Below the pieces are notes generated by a model. The model saw only the letters and a list, made by a program, of their open reading frames with translations. It had not been told where the DNA came from and made no database searches. 64,000 nt of DNA, taken from contig JAMCSD010000006.1 in NCBI GenBank assembly GCA_023380755.1, positions 15,821-79,820 of the forward strand, written 5' to 3'. How positions within the stretch are numbered: position 1 is the first letter of the stretch; each line of letters starts with the position of its first letter. Source of the DNA: Patescibacteria group bacterium (GTDB lineage: Bacteria > Patescibacteria > Microgenomatia > UBA12405). The position numbers were made by a program, and so were the translations under genes. Positions 31,158-40,191 of this stretch are shown piece by piece.

Positions 31158-33485
31158 TTAGAGCTTAGCTCGTCGGGCAATTTCTGCCTCCACAATCGCC
31201 TTCGGCCGCCCGTATTTTAATCCGGATAATTTCTTAATCATGGCCGCCAGTTCTGGGTTGCCCGGTTTTTTCTTTTCGGCCGCCGCCACCCGCAGCGAAA
31301 AGGGGTCTTTGGGGATGCCGTGGACCATCGTTTTCATGTACACTTCGCCGGTCCCGAGGTTCAAAAGATCGTGTTCACTAAATGTCGGTTTATATTGGTT
31401 GACCAAGAAATTGGCATCCGAAATACCCACCCGGAAGCTGCAGATTGTTCCCACGTTGCCAAACACCGCGTTCTTCACCTCGTCATCCATTTGGGAAATA
31501 AATTGGTTGGCCACACACAGGTTCAGGTGGTATTTCCGGGCCTCGCTCATGATCACGGCAAAGTCTTGGGTGGCAAAATTTTGGAATTCGTCCACGTACA
31601 GGTAAAAATCTTTCCGCTTTTCCTCGGGGACATCCTGCCGGCTCATGGCGGCAATCAGTATTTTGGGAATCAGCACCAATCCCAAAAATGACGAATTTTC
31701 CTCCCCAATCGTCCCTTTGGCTAGGTTGATAATCAGGATTTTCCCCTCATCCATTGCCTGCCGGAAATTAAATGATGACGTCGACTGGCCGATGATGTTG
31801 CGCATCATCGTGTTGGTAATAAACCGCCCGAATTTGGAAACGATATAGTCCAGCACTTCCGATTTGTGGAAATCATTAGTTTGGGCAATCTGGTCTGTCC
31901 AGTAGCGCCGCACCATCGGGTCCGTCACCTTGGGCAATAACATTTGCACGTAAGATGGGTCAGTTAAACAGCGCACGATTTCGATAAATGTTGCTCCCGG
32001 CTCCGTCATTACGGTGAGCATAATATTGCGGATGGCGTGTTCAAACCTGGGGCCCACGATTCCGGTTTTATACGGATCGTACAACTTGTACATCAAGTTG
32101 ATAATCGAAGAGGTGACAAAATCCTTTTGTTCTTCCCGTTCGCACTCCATCACGTTAAAGCCCATCGGCCGGTCGGTCATGCTCGGGTCAAAATAAATCA
32201 CATCTTCGACTCTTTCCGGGGGAATCCGCTCCAAAATACTTTCAAAGGTGTCGTGCGGGTCCACAAAACAGACCCCCCGCCCGGCCTTAATGTCCTGCAG
32301 GGCCATATCGGCCAACAGCCACGATTTACCCACGCCGGTTTGCCCGATAATGTAAAAATGCCGCTGCCGGTCCGACTGTGTCAGGCAGAATTTCTTGGTC
32401 ACTCCCCGGTATAAATTATCCCCAATATACAACCCTTCTTGCGGGCTGTCCACCGGCTCCGGGGCTTTTTTCGATTTCAGCCAATAAATTGTTGGCGTTT
32501 CTACCGTTTTGTTGGGGATGTGGAAAATTGAGGCAATTTCGTCGGTCGCTAACACTGATTTTTGCCGCGTCCACACTAAAGGGTATTTGTAGACAAAATC
32601 ATCCATAAATAAGGACTTAATCCTCACCTTATGGTTCGACAACTTGTTCCAGGGTGATTCAAATTGGCCGAAAGCCGTCTTCACGTTGCCGATGTGCATC
32701 TTGGCTATTTCCGCCGTCGGTGCGCAGGCGACCACCCGGACCGTCGTCTCGAATCCCGGCTTGCCGCATTTATTTTCGATCGCTTCCAGCTGTCGGGCAT
32801 CCACTTTGTAAGAGGCTTTTTCCGGGTTGGCTTCCGATTTCTTAGTCGCCGAGATAAACCCTTTACCGCTTTTGGCCCAACTGCCGTCGGTGGGGGAGAG
32901 GATCAGCTGGATGGTAATTGATTCCCCGTCACCCAACTTTGACATCGTCGAGGTGATCGCCGACAGCGGGTCGGTGGGGATTTCTTTATAAGTTTTAATG
33001 GGGTAAAATGACGTCTTTTTTAGTCTTAAGCAGGTAAATTCTATCCTGCCTTCCTCGTAAAACATGCAGGGCTCATCCACCACCTGCACGTCCGCCCCGG
33101 TGTACACACTGTAAATTTGTTTCTCAATCATGTCCTGGTACTTCTTCGGGCAGGAAATATAAAAGCGGATATCCTCTTTGGTGCCCATAATTTCCAGCGA
33201 CAGGCTGGGTTGGGCCACTGTCCCTTGCAGGAACTTAAACCGGGCGCTTTTATATAAGCTCCCAAAAGAGGCAATAATTGATTCCATAGCATCTATTTTG
33301 ACCTCGTTATCTTGGGGTACCGCCACCGCTAATGTCACCAATTCCAATGATTTTTCTTCCCGGTCGCGCCAACGGTACCACAAGAGCAGGCCATAGCCGA
33401 GGATGCCCAAAATTATCCCCACGATTACCAAAAGGACTATTAAGACCACCAAATTTATTGCCTGTGCCAATAATGTCTCAAACAT
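31158..33485 (-). CDS. VirD4/HerA-like membrane ATPase (type IV secretion-type)
   Basis: A 775-residue protein: N-terminal membrane helix (about 10-37), a domain of about 330 residues (IASFGSLYKSARFKFLQGTV onwards, DUF8128-like), and a RecA-like motor with Walker A IIGQTGVGKSWL, VDPHDTFE, GFNVMECER, Walker B-type LYVDEFQNF and a SEARKYHLNLCVANQ segment typical of VirD4/TraD/HerA ATPases. Such genes are near-universal in CPR genomes. It could energise DNA or protein export together with the VirB2-like proteins at 1948-2835, but they are 30 kb apart. Overlaps the preceding gene by 8 bp. Confidence 0.82.
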   Translation of the reverse strand: MFETLLAQAINLVVLIVLLVIVGIILGILGYGLLLWYRWRDREEKSLELVTLAVAVPQDNEVKIDAMESIIASFGSLYKSARFKFLQGTVAQPSLSLEIMGTKEDIRFYISCPKKYQDMIEKQIYSVYTGADVQVVDEPCMFYEEGRIEFTCLRLKKTSFYPIKTYKEIPTDPLSAITSTMSKLGDGESITIQLILSPTDGSWAKSGKGFISATKKSEANPEKASYKVDARQLEAIENKCGKPGFETTVRVVACAPTAEIAKMHIGNVKTAFGQFESPWNKLSNHKVRIKSLFMDDFVYKYPLVWTRQKSVLATDEIASIFHIPNKTVETPTIYWLKSKKAPEPVDSPQEGLYIGDNLYRGVTKKFCLTQSDRQRHFYIIGQTGVGKSWLLADMALQDIKAGRGVCFVDPHDTFESILERIPPERVEDVIYFDPSMTDRPMGFNVMECEREEQKDFVTSSIINLMYKLYDPYKTGIVGPRFEHAIRNIMLTVMTEPGATFIEIVRCLTDPSYVQMLLPKVTDPMVRRYWTDQIAQTNDFHKSEVLDYIVSKFGRFITNTMMRNIIGQSTSSFNFRQAMDEGKILIINLAKGTIGEENSSFLGLVLIPKILIAAMSRQDVPEEKRKDFYLYVDEFQNFATQDFAVIMSEARKYHLNLCVANQFISQMDDEVKNAVFGNVGTICSFRVGISDANFLVNQYKPTFSEHDLLNLGTGEVYMKTMVHGIPKDPFSLRVAAAEKKKPGNPELAAMIKKLSGLKYGRPKAIVEAEIARRAKL

Positions 33486-33834
33486 TTTCTTCCTTAAACT
33501 CCACGGTGCCTTTCTTCATTTTAATTACCCGAAACCAAAAAACGGAAAACCATCGGCCAGCATCACTGATTGCTTTTTTAAACCCGGCACCAAAGGTTTT
33601 TCGGGTACTAGGTATGACAATTTTTGGATTTTGCGGGGCCGCTGGCTTTAGGACTTGTTGGGCTGGGCTGGCGCTTTGCGGTTGTTTGACTTCCTCCCGC
33701 CTAAGTTCCATCCAGCGCTTCACTTCCGGCGGCATTTCCATTTCTCCCGGCGATTTCTGAATCTCGGTTAATACCGCCCCCTTATTTTGCTCGACTTCTC
33801 GCTCTGGCCTACCTCTTTCGATGTGTTCTGCCAT
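33478..33834 (-). CDS. Small basic-tailed hypothetical protein of the ATPase operon
   Basis: A 118-residue protein, first of the four-gene operon. It is mostly disordered (Glu/Arg/Pro-rich, PQSASPAQQVLKPAAPQNP) with one short amphipathic helix and a C-terminal hydrophobic patch (GRWFSVFWFRVIKMKKG). A TATACT box lies 10 nt upstream. It overlaps the ATPase start by 8 bp, implying a functional link to the motor (inference). Confidence 0.55.
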   Translation of the reverse strand: MAEHIERGRPEREVEQNKGAVLTEIQKSPGEMEMPPEVKRWMELRREEVKQPQSASPAQQVLKPAAPQNPKIVIPSTRKTFGAGFKKAISDAGRWFSVFWFRVIKMKKGTVEFKEENV

Positions 33835-33896
33835 ACTTTAAAAAAGTATATGCTATTCCGCTTTAACTAGCCAGTAGTAGACCTTATAATACGCTA

Positions 33897-34958
33897 ATGG
33901 ATTTTCAAGAAGTCTTAGGCCAAAACAAAAAAAAGGTTTACCGTGAAATCCAAAAATATTTGGCTGATTTTGGCACCTTCCCTGACTTTTGTCAAATTGC
34001 CCCCAGGTTCCAACCATTGCTCGATTTTCATAATCAATTGGTCAATGACTATCCTCACCGTCAGGGCAAGTATTTGCGCCCGACCTTGTTGCTTCTGACC
34101 GCCCAAAGCTTGGGTGTTCCTTATCGCCTGGCTCTAAAAACTGCTGCCGCCATGCAGATTTCCGAGGACTGGATCTTAAACCACGATGATGTTGAGGATG
34201 ACTCTCTTTACCGCCGCGGTTTGCCCGCCCTCCACCGCCTTTATTCCAAGGAATTAGCCTTTAATGCCGGTGACGCCCTCCATGTTTTAATGTGGCACAT
34301 TTTGCGCGATAACAAGCGCCTCTTGGGTCCCGCCAAGACTTTGGCCGTCATCGACGAGTTTACCACCATGCTCCAGCGCACCATTTTTGGCCAAACCGTC
34401 GAAATCAAATGGTTCCAGGAAAATAATCTCCACCTGACCGACGAGGATATCTTTTTTATTTCTGAAAGCAAGACCGGTTACTACACTATTGCCGGCCCCA
34501 TGCGCTTGGGGGCGATTTTAGCTGATGCCTCAAAATCCCAGCTGTCCGATCTTTATCATTTCGGCCTACTTTTGGGCTCCGCCTTTCAGATTAAGGATGA
34601 TCTTTTGGATCTCACCTCCACTTTTGGCGGTTTAAAGAATCAGCAGGGGAATGATATTTATGAGGGCAAACGGACCTTGATGCTCGCCCATCTTTTACGC
34701 TCGGTTTCCCCCGCCGATCACGCCCGGTTAACCGCCATACTTTCCCGCCCCCGTTCGCAAAAAACCCAAGCCGAAGTCGACTGGGTGATTGCCAAAATGC
34801 AGGCCGTGGGCAGCCTGGATTATGCCGCTTCGTTGGCCGCCGATTTAGCCGCCCGTTCCCGGGAGCTTTTTGAGACTAAATTAACCTTTCTTAAACGCCA
34901 GCCCTATCGGAATCAGCTTCAATCTGCCATAGAATTTATCGTTAACCGGACTCACTGA
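33897..34958 (+). CDS. Polyprenyl (geranylgeranyl-type) diphosphate synthase
   Basis: A 353-residue all-helical isoprenoid synthase. Motifs: KYLRPTLLLLTAQ (family basic region), the first Asp-rich motif HDDVEDDSLYRRG, and the second KDDLLDL. It condenses isopentenyl diphosphate onto an allylic primer to make a C15-C20 or longer chain. TATAAT ends 6 nt before the ATG. No neighbouring isoprenoid genes. Confidence 0.85.
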   Translation: MDFQEVLGQNKKKVYREIQKYLADFGTFPDFCQIAPRFQPLLDFHNQLVNDYPHRQGKYLRPTLLLLTAQSLGVPYRLALKTAAAMQISEDWILNHDDVEDDSLYRRGLPALHRLYSKELAFNAGDALHVLMWHILRDNKRLLGPAKTLAVIDEFTTMLQRTIFGQTVEIKWFQENNLHLTDEDIFFISESKTGYYTIAGPMRLGAILADASKSQLSDLYHFGLLLGSAFQIKDDLLDLTSTFGGLKNQQGNDIYEGKRTLMLAHLLRSVSPADHARLTAILSRPRSQKTQAEVDWVIAKMQAVGSLDYAASLAADLAARSRELFETKLTFLKRQPYRNQLQSAIEFIVNRTH

Positions 34959-34962
34959 TCCG

Positions 34963-35424
34963 CTATCTTTTATAAATCCCCAAATACCTTAAGGCCTTTT
35001 TCACCGCTCTTTTCGCCGGATCATACAAGTCGTCAATGTCCCCCACCTCCAAATTACCCCGCCCAGAACCGACTACTCCCTGGAAATCTTCTTCTTTGTT
35101 GCTAATCAATATTCCTTTTATATACACTCTGGCCACCACTAACTCCGCCACGACTTCCGGTTTTCTTCCCGATTGGTTAATCTCTTTTACCACTCTGGTC
35201 ATTTCTTTCATCATCACGGCCATTATTTCGGGTGCTTTTTCCATCCGCACCACCGGCGTTTCCATTCCTGCTTCATGGGAAAAAGCCATGTTGTCTAATT
35301 GTTGTGCCAGGCTCACCATCCGGATCCCGGCCTCGCTGACTCCCAGTGACTTAAGCAGCTCCGCCACTTTCTGTCTTCGGGCAATCCACCAACTTGTCTC
35401 GTATGCTTCCAATAATTCGCTCAT
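34963..35424 (-). CDS. Hypothetical protein
   Basis: A 153-residue soluble, mostly helical protein (SLAQQLDNMAFSHEAGMETP, MMKEMTRVVKEINQSGRKPE) with a Gly-rich C-terminal segment (GVVGSGRGNLEVGDIDDL). No family recognised. It faces the prenyl synthase convergently with a 4-nt gap. Confidence 0.55.
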   Translation of the reverse strand: MSELLEAYETSWWIARRQKVAELLKSLGVSEAGIRMVSLAQQLDNMAFSHEAGMETPVVRMEKAPEIMAVMMKEMTRVVKEINQSGRKPEVVAELVVARVYIKGILISNKEEDFQGVVGSGRGNLEVGDIDDLYDPAKRAVKKALRYLGIYKR

Positions 35425-35568
35425 ATAAAATTATACCAACCCTGGCCTCTGTTTAAATTGATATCCGATGTTTATCTGCAGGTTTCCGGGGTTCTGCCTC
35501 TGTTAAGATTATTGGAATTATCAGGAATTCCGCGGTAAACACTCTTGGTGTTATTGTTATAATTAATT

Positions 35569-37392
35569 GTGGATAACCAAGTCGAAGAGATCAAGCGCAA
35601 GCTGGATATCGTCAATGTCATCGGCCGCTACATTCCTCTCAAAAAGAAGGGGCGGCACTACACCGCCAATTGCCCTTTCCACGGCGAAAAAACCCCTTCT
35701 TTCATGGTTTCTCCGGAGCTGCAGATTTATAAGTGTTTTGGCTGCGGCAAGGGTGGCGATATCTTTACCTTTGTTCAGGAGTTTGAAAAGGTTGATTTTA
35801 AAGAAGCCCTCGAAGAGTTGGCCAAACTGGCCGGCATTACCCTAGTCCGTAATGACGCCCTCACCGCCTCGGAAGCCCACCGCAAAAAACTCTTGGAAAT
35901 TAATGCCGAAGTCTGCCGTTTTTACCACTACATCTTAACCAAACACCCCCTCGGCCAACCTGCCCTCAAATACCTCACCGACCGGGGGATTACCTCCGAA
36001 ATTATTACCAAATTCAAAATCGGTTTTGCCCCCCGCGACTCCCAGGTCATTTCCGCCTACCTCCTTTCTCAAAAAAAATTTGTTCTCCGCGACCTCGTCG
36101 ATACCGGCACCTTTGGCGCCAACCGCTACGGCCGCCCCGGTGTTTATGACCGCTTTTCCGGGCGCCTGACCTTTCCTTTAATGGATTATCGGGACCGCAT
36201 TTTGGGCTTTTCCGGCCGGATACTTCCACCAGAATTCCAACCAGGCAAAGCCCCGTTTGACGGGGCCAAATATATTAATTCGCCCGAAACCGAGCTCTAT
36301 CACAAAAGCCACCTTCTCTTTGGCCTTAATTTTGCCAAGGATGCCATCCGCACTCAGGGCTACGTCATTATTGTCGAAGGGGAGTTTGACATGATCTCTC
36401 CCTTTGCTGCCGGTGTCACCAACATTGTCGCCATTAAGGGCACCGCCTTTACCACCGAACAGCTCGAGCTCTTGCGCCGTTACACCGATACCTTAGTCTT
36501 GGGCCTCGATTCCGATTTTGCCGGCAACTCGGCGGCCCGCCGCAGTATCGAATTAGCCGATTCCATGGGCTTTGATCTTAAAGTCTTATCTTTGGCCCCC
36601 CGCTTTAAAGACCCCGATGAGGCCGTCCATGGCGACCTTCCCTTCTTTAAAAAACAACTGGAAAACCCCTTGCCCATTTGGGACTTCCTGATTAACTCGG
36701 CGGTGGCCGCCAATGACCCGAGCACTATTAAAGGCAAAAAATTAATTCTGGCCACCGTCTTGCCCTTCCTTACTAAAATTTCCAATTCCGTCATCCGTGC
36801 CGACTACATCCGCAAACTCTCTCTGGAAATTGGCAGCTCTCCGGAATCTGTTACCCAGGAACTGGGCAAATATTCTGCCGCCCCCGCCGCCAAGCTCTCC
36901 ATCCCCGTGATCACCGCTCCGGTCAAGCCCGCCGCCGTGCCTACCAAAAAGCTCCGCCTCATCCAATATTTGCTCTGCCTCATCCTTTCTTCCAAAAATC
37001 CCCCGGTCGTCGCCGCCAAAGTCCTGGCCACCCTTCCCGACCTCTTTAAAGAAGTCCCCCTCTATCAAAAAATCATTGATCTTTTAACCAAAGAGCCTTT
37101 TGATGGGATCGAAAATTTTCATCGTTCCCTCCCTGCCGAAATCCAGCCAACCTTCCAGGCCGCCTATCTTAAGGGTTTATCTTACAATTTCACTTCCGAA
37201 AACCGCCGCCGGGAAATCAAGACCACCGTTTCTTCCATCCGCATTTTTGATCTTAAAAATCAGCTCAAAAACCAAAGCCAGCAAATCGCCCTTTTGGAAA
37301 GCCGCGGTGATGAGGCTCTTTTATCTGTCGCCGAAAAGGACTATAATAAAACCCTACACCAGCTCTTAGAGCTGGAATCAGCCCGTACCTAG
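35569..37392 (+). CDS. dnaG: DNA primase DnaG
   Basis: A 607-residue primase that makes RNA primers at the replication fork. The CHC2 zinc finger has Cys35, His38, Cys56 and Cys59. The TOPRIM domain shows IIVEGEFDMI and LGLDSDFAGNSA (Asp pair). The C-terminal helicase-binding region is present but divergent. Start is GTG, preceded at 5 nt by TATAAT with an extended TGT. It is followed by rpoD, as in the classical dnaG-rpoD operon, but without rpsU. Confidence 0.92.
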   Translation: MDNQVEEIKRKLDIVNVIGRYIPLKKKGRHYTANCPFHGEKTPSFMVSPELQIYKCFGCGKGGDIFTFVQEFEKVDFKEALEELAKLAGITLVRNDALTASEAHRKKLLEINAEVCRFYHYILTKHPLGQPALKYLTDRGITSEIITKFKIGFAPRDSQVISAYLLSQKKFVLRDLVDTGTFGANRYGRPGVYDRFSGRLTFPLMDYRDRILGFSGRILPPEFQPGKAPFDGAKYINSPETELYHKSHLLFGLNFAKDAIRTQGYVIIVEGEFDMISPFAAGVTNIVAIKGTAFTTEQLELLRRYTDTLVLGLDSDFAGNSAARRSIELADSMGFDLKVLSLAPRFKDPDEAVHGDLPFFKKQLENPLPIWDFLINSAVAANDPSTIKGKKLILATVLPFLTKISNSVIRADYIRKLSLEIGSSPESVTQELGKYSAAPAAKLSIPVITAPVKPAAVPTKKLRLIQYLLCLILSSKNPPVVAAKVLATLPDLFKEVPLYQKIIDLLTKEPFDGIENFHRSLPAEIQPTFQAAYLKGLSYNFTSENRRREIKTTVSSIRIFDLKNQLKNQSQQIALLESRGDEALLSVAEKDYNKTLHQLLELESART

Positions 37393-37424
37393 CCAAATTT
37401 GCCACATTCATATACAATATAACA

Positions 37425-38504
37425 ATGCCAATCAAGGTAGATTTCGGAAAAATCCGGCAGCGTCTGGTTACCGTTGCCAAGAAGCAGCATTACTTGACCT
37501 TTGATGAAGTCCTCGAGCTGATCCCTAATCCAGAAAAATACATCGATGAAATTGACCATTTATTCGATGTCCTTTTCGAAAAGGGAATTGATGTTTTTGA
37601 CAAAATTACTATTGGTGAGTCCACTCTCGAAGAAGGCGCCCAGCCCTCGGATTTAGTCGCCCTTTTAAGCCAAAAAGGCAGTATCGATTCTGTCCGGATG
37701 TACTTAAAGGAAATTGGGAAGATCGATCTTTTAACCTTCGACCAGGAAGTCAAGCTCGCCAAAGAAATTGAAAAAGGCTCCGGGGCCGCTCGCGAAGCCC
37801 TCATTAATGCCAACTTGCGTTTAGTCGTGTCTATTGCCAAAAAATATATTGGCCGTGGGCTGACTTTCCTCGACCTTGTTCAGGAGGGGAATCAGGGTTT
37901 AATGCGCGCTGTCGAAAAGTTTGATTGGAAACGCGGCTTTAAATTTTCCACTTATGCCACTTGGTGGATCCGCCAAGCTATTACCCGGGCCATTGCCGAT
38001 CAGGCCAAGACCATCCGTATTCCCGTTCACATGGTGGAAACCATCAACAAGGTTTACAAAGCCACCCGCGCCCTCACTCAAAGGTTAGGCCGCGAGCCCG
38101 AAACTCAGGAAATTGCCAAAGAAGTCGGCATTAGTGTCGATAAGGTCGAAGAAATCTACCGTATTTCCCAAGATACTACTTCCTTGGCCACTCCGGTCGG
38201 TGACGATGAAGACTCATTCCTGGGTGATTTTATTGAAGATACTACCCAGCTCTCGCCTTACGAAGAAACCTCCCGCGAGCTTTTACGGGAATCGATTGAA
38301 GAAGTCCTTTCTTCTCTGGATGAGCGCGAAGCCAAAGTCCTTTCCCTTCGTTTCGGCCTGATGGGGGAGACCCCCAAAACTCTCGAGGAAGTCGGCAAAA
38401 TCTTTAACGTTACCCGCGAACGCATCCGCCAAATCGAGGCCAAAGCACTTAGAAAATTAAGACATCCGTCGAGAAGGAAAAAGCTCCAAGATTATTTGGA
38501 ATAG
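37425..38504 (+). CDS. rpoD: RNA polymerase primary sigma factor (sigma-70)
   Basis: A 359-residue sigma factor. Region 1.1-like N-terminus, region 1.2 SVRMYLKEIGKIDLLT, region 2 with NLRLVVSIAKKYIGRGLTFLDL and FSTYATWWIRQAITRAI (melting and -10 recognition), region 3, and region 4 with EEVGKIFNVTRERIRQIEAKA (-35 recognition). It lacks the large non-conserved region. TACAAT ends 6 nt before the ATG, so it has its own promoter besides dnaG read-through. Confidence 0.93.
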   Translation: MPIKVDFGKIRQRLVTVAKKQHYLTFDEVLELIPNPEKYIDEIDHLFDVLFEKGIDVFDKITIGESTLEEGAQPSDLVALLSQKGSIDSVRMYLKEIGKIDLLTFDQEVKLAKEIEKGSGAAREALINANLRLVVSIAKKYIGRGLTFLDLVQEGNQGLMRAVEKFDWKRGFKFSTYATWWIRQAITRAIADQAKTIRIPVHMVETINKVYKATRALTQRLGREPETQEIAKEVGISVDKVEEIYRISQDTTSLATPVGDDEDSFLGDFIEDTTQLSPYEETSRELLRESIEEVLSSLDEREAKVLSLRFGLMGETPKTLEEVGKIFNVTRERIRQIEAKALRKLRHPSRRKKLQDYLE

Positions 38505-39086
38505 CTACTTCTTTTTTCGGCCATATTCCGTCATCGAGTGTTCCCAGTATTGTTTGCCCCGCCCTTCAATTTTTACCCCGCCTTTCCGAATATTTCTGGT
38601 ATCCAAAACCCGCGACGAAGCAAATGATTTATCGGGATTAACCCCATGCTTTTTAAGACGCTCCTCATTATGCTGCAATAACGCTCGCGCATCGCCCACC
38701 ACCCGGACCACTTCGGCCGCCTTGCAGCGCAATTCTTGGAATTCCGGTTCCCACCTTACCCCGCCCAGCGGCTCCACTTCGTACGAGTACCATTTACCTT
38801 CCCATTCCTTTTTAAACCTGCCTATTTCCGAGAGGTATCCTTTTGTAAATTCATCCGGCAGCACCCGTTCCCGGCTGATGGTTTGGTGGGGTGCCGGGCT
38901 GTCGGCGAGTGACACCTCCGTGTCTCCCGGCCCCGGCCGGACCACCTCGCCCACTTTAAATTTATGTGGTGACACGTGGTAAAAATGGGTCGGTTCGTTT
39001 TCTTCCTGGCGCTTATTAACCTTTTCCGTCCGCCCCTGGTTGCTGACGATAAAGCTCATTTCCGCAGCGCTGTCTCTGTTGGCCAT
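38505..39086 (-). CDS. Arr-like ADP-ribosyltransferase-fold protein
   Basis: A 193-residue protein. Residues 33-125 look like the rifampin ADP-ribosyltransferase (Arr) fold: FYHVSPHKFKVGEVVRPG (compare FYHGT...KVGD), a WYSYEVEPLGGVRWEPE strand (compare YVVEPTGP), and AAEVVRVVGDARA near the end. A basic C-terminal tail of about 60 residues is added. Arr enzymes modify rifamycins. Here the substrate is unknown; the position next to rpoD is suggestive but may be chance. Convergent with rpoD, directly abutting its stop. Confidence 0.55.
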   Translation of the reverse strand: MANRDSAAEMSFIVSNQGRTEKVNKRQEENEPTHFYHVSPHKFKVGEVVRPGPGDTEVSLADSPAPHQTISRERVLPDEFTKGYLSEIGRFKKEWEGKWYSYEVEPLGGVRWEPEFQELRCKAAEVVRVVGDARALLQHNEERLKKHGVNPDKSFASSRVLDTRNIRKGGVKIEGRGKQYWEHSMTEYGRKKK

Positions 39087-39105
39087 CTTTACCTACTATA
39101 CCATC

Positions 39106-39570
39106 TTATTTCAGGTGTTTTGTCTCGTTGACTACGACCTTTTTCGCTTCTTTTTTGCTGATGTCAAAAATGGTCACCGACGCTTCGTCAATCACCGCTT
39201 CTTCTTTGGTCAAATAGTACACAAACATCCGGATCACTAAGTTGTGGCTGATGACCACCACCGTATCCTCCTCCCCGTGTTCTAAGTATAGGTCCTCCAC
39301 AAATCGGGACACCCGCTGGTTAAGTTCGCTGTATTCTTCGCTTTTGGTCTTAAGGGCGATTAGCCGCGAAAACCGGATGTCCAAGTCATCTTCCCGGTTT
39401 TTAATAATTTCCGTCAGTGTTTGTTCGCATCTGCCCACCGTCGAGCAATAAACGGCGGTAATCTTTTGGTCCGCCAAAAAATTCCCCACCTTTTGGGCCT
39501 GCACTTTGCCTTTTTCGGTCAGTAAGCCGTTTAAATCCTTTTCTCCGTGGCGGACTAGTATTAATTTCAT
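39106..39570 (-). CDS. Histidine phosphatase (SixA/phosphoglycerate-mutase-like)
   Basis: A 154-residue protein with the catalytic LVRHGEKD at the start, Arg in CEQTLTE-type segment (STVGRCEQT), and the second His in VVISHNLVIRMF. The small size fits SixA-like phosphohistidine phosphatases or nucleotide pyrophosphatases of the branch. ATG 39570 is preferred because TACAAT ends 5 nt upstream. Confidence 0.82.
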   Translation of the reverse strand: MKLILVRHGEKDLNGLLTEKGKVQAQKVGNFLADQKITAVYCSTVGRCEQTLTEIIKNREDDLDIRFSRLIALKTKSEEYSELNQRVSRFVEDLYLEHGEEDTVVVISHNLVIRMFVYYLTKEEAVIDEASVTIFDISKKEAKKVVVNETKHLK

Positions 39571-39658
39571 GGGATATTGTATCAAATCACTCTTTTTTTG
39601 CCTTGTTGAATTCTAAACTTCGGCCCTTTGGCCAAAATTTGAAATTTAGGCCTGGTTT

Positions 39659-39877
39659 ATGTTAGCATATCCTGTGAAAGCTTCGGGACAAATCATTGTT
39701 CTCCTGTTAATCTTTGCCGCTTTTCTTTTGTTTGAAGGTTATTTTGTCCTTTCCCAAAATCGCGCCAAAGAGATTTCCAACACCGAAAACCTGGTTACTC
39801 CCACCCCTCTTCCCACCGAAATTCCCACCCCCACTCTCGTTCCCAGCGCCACCCCCTCGGCTGCTTTAAGCCGTTAA
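39659..39877 (+). CDS. Small membrane-anchored protein with Pro/Thr tail
   Basis: A 72-residue protein: one N-terminal helix (about 9-31), then a Pro/Thr-rich exported tail (TPTPLPTEIPTPTLVPSATP). Its tail is the same style as the linkers at 14435 and 18547 but no globular domain follows. Possibly a remnant or a wall-spanning peptide. Confidence 0.45.
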   Translation: MLAYPVKASGQIIVLLLIFAAFLLFEGYFVLSQNRAKEISNTENLVTPTPLPTEIPTPTLVPSATPSAALSR

Positions 39878-39890
39878 ATCATCGGCCAAA

Positions 39891-40104
39891 TTTGCTATAA
39901 TCAACCCGCCTGCTAGCTCCTTATAAATTTGGTTTAAGTTATCGCCACCCTTTTGGCTCACTTAAAAAGTGGCTCAAGGAGCATAACGATCCTACGAATA
40001 ATTGTCATCGGCTGGGAACTGATATATTCCGAGTCCCTCCCCACTAGATCATCTGCGTTGATAAGGGAGAAACAGCTAAAAAGTTATCAAGGTCGATTAT
40101 TCGT
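39891..40104 (+). ncRNA. Candidate structured RNA upstream of tRNA-Asn
   Basis: An extended -10 box (TGCTATAAT, 39893-39901) starts a 200-nt gene-free stretch. Two perfect long-range helices are visible: GCTCCTT (39916-39922) with AAGGAGC (39976-39982), and ACGAATAAT (39994-40002) with ATTATTCGT (40096-40104). A CTCCC/GGGAG hairpin lies inside the second. The RNA may be processed from the tRNA-Asn precursor or be an independent ncRNA; it does not match tmRNA, RNase P or SRP motifs. Confidence 0.45.
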
Positions 40105-40116
40105 CAAAACACACAT

Positions 40117-40191
40117 TCCCCTGTAGCTCAATGGTAGAGTGCCCGCCTGTTAAGCGGTTGGTTCGTGGTTCGAATCCACGCGGGGGAGCCA
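40117..40191 (+). tRNA. tRNA-Asn (anticodon GUU)
   Basis: Acceptor TCCCCTG pairs with CGGGGGA, D arm GCTC/GAGT, anticodon loop CTGTTAA gives GTT, T arm CGTGG/CCACG with loop TTCGAAT, and CCA is encoded. Its 3' half is the apparent attachment site of the integrative element to the right; the recombinase reading frame ends on the opposite strand inside it. Confidence 0.9.

Noticed and set aside
38505..39086. Calling this a rifamycin-resistance gene
   Set aside because: Similarity to Arr is only partial by eye and the extra basic tail is atypical, so only the fold is proposed.
39908..40104. Identification of the structured RNA as RNase P, 6S or SRP RNA
   Set aside because: The RNase P P4 consensus, the SRP tetraloop-helix motif and the end-to-end duplex of 6S were not found.
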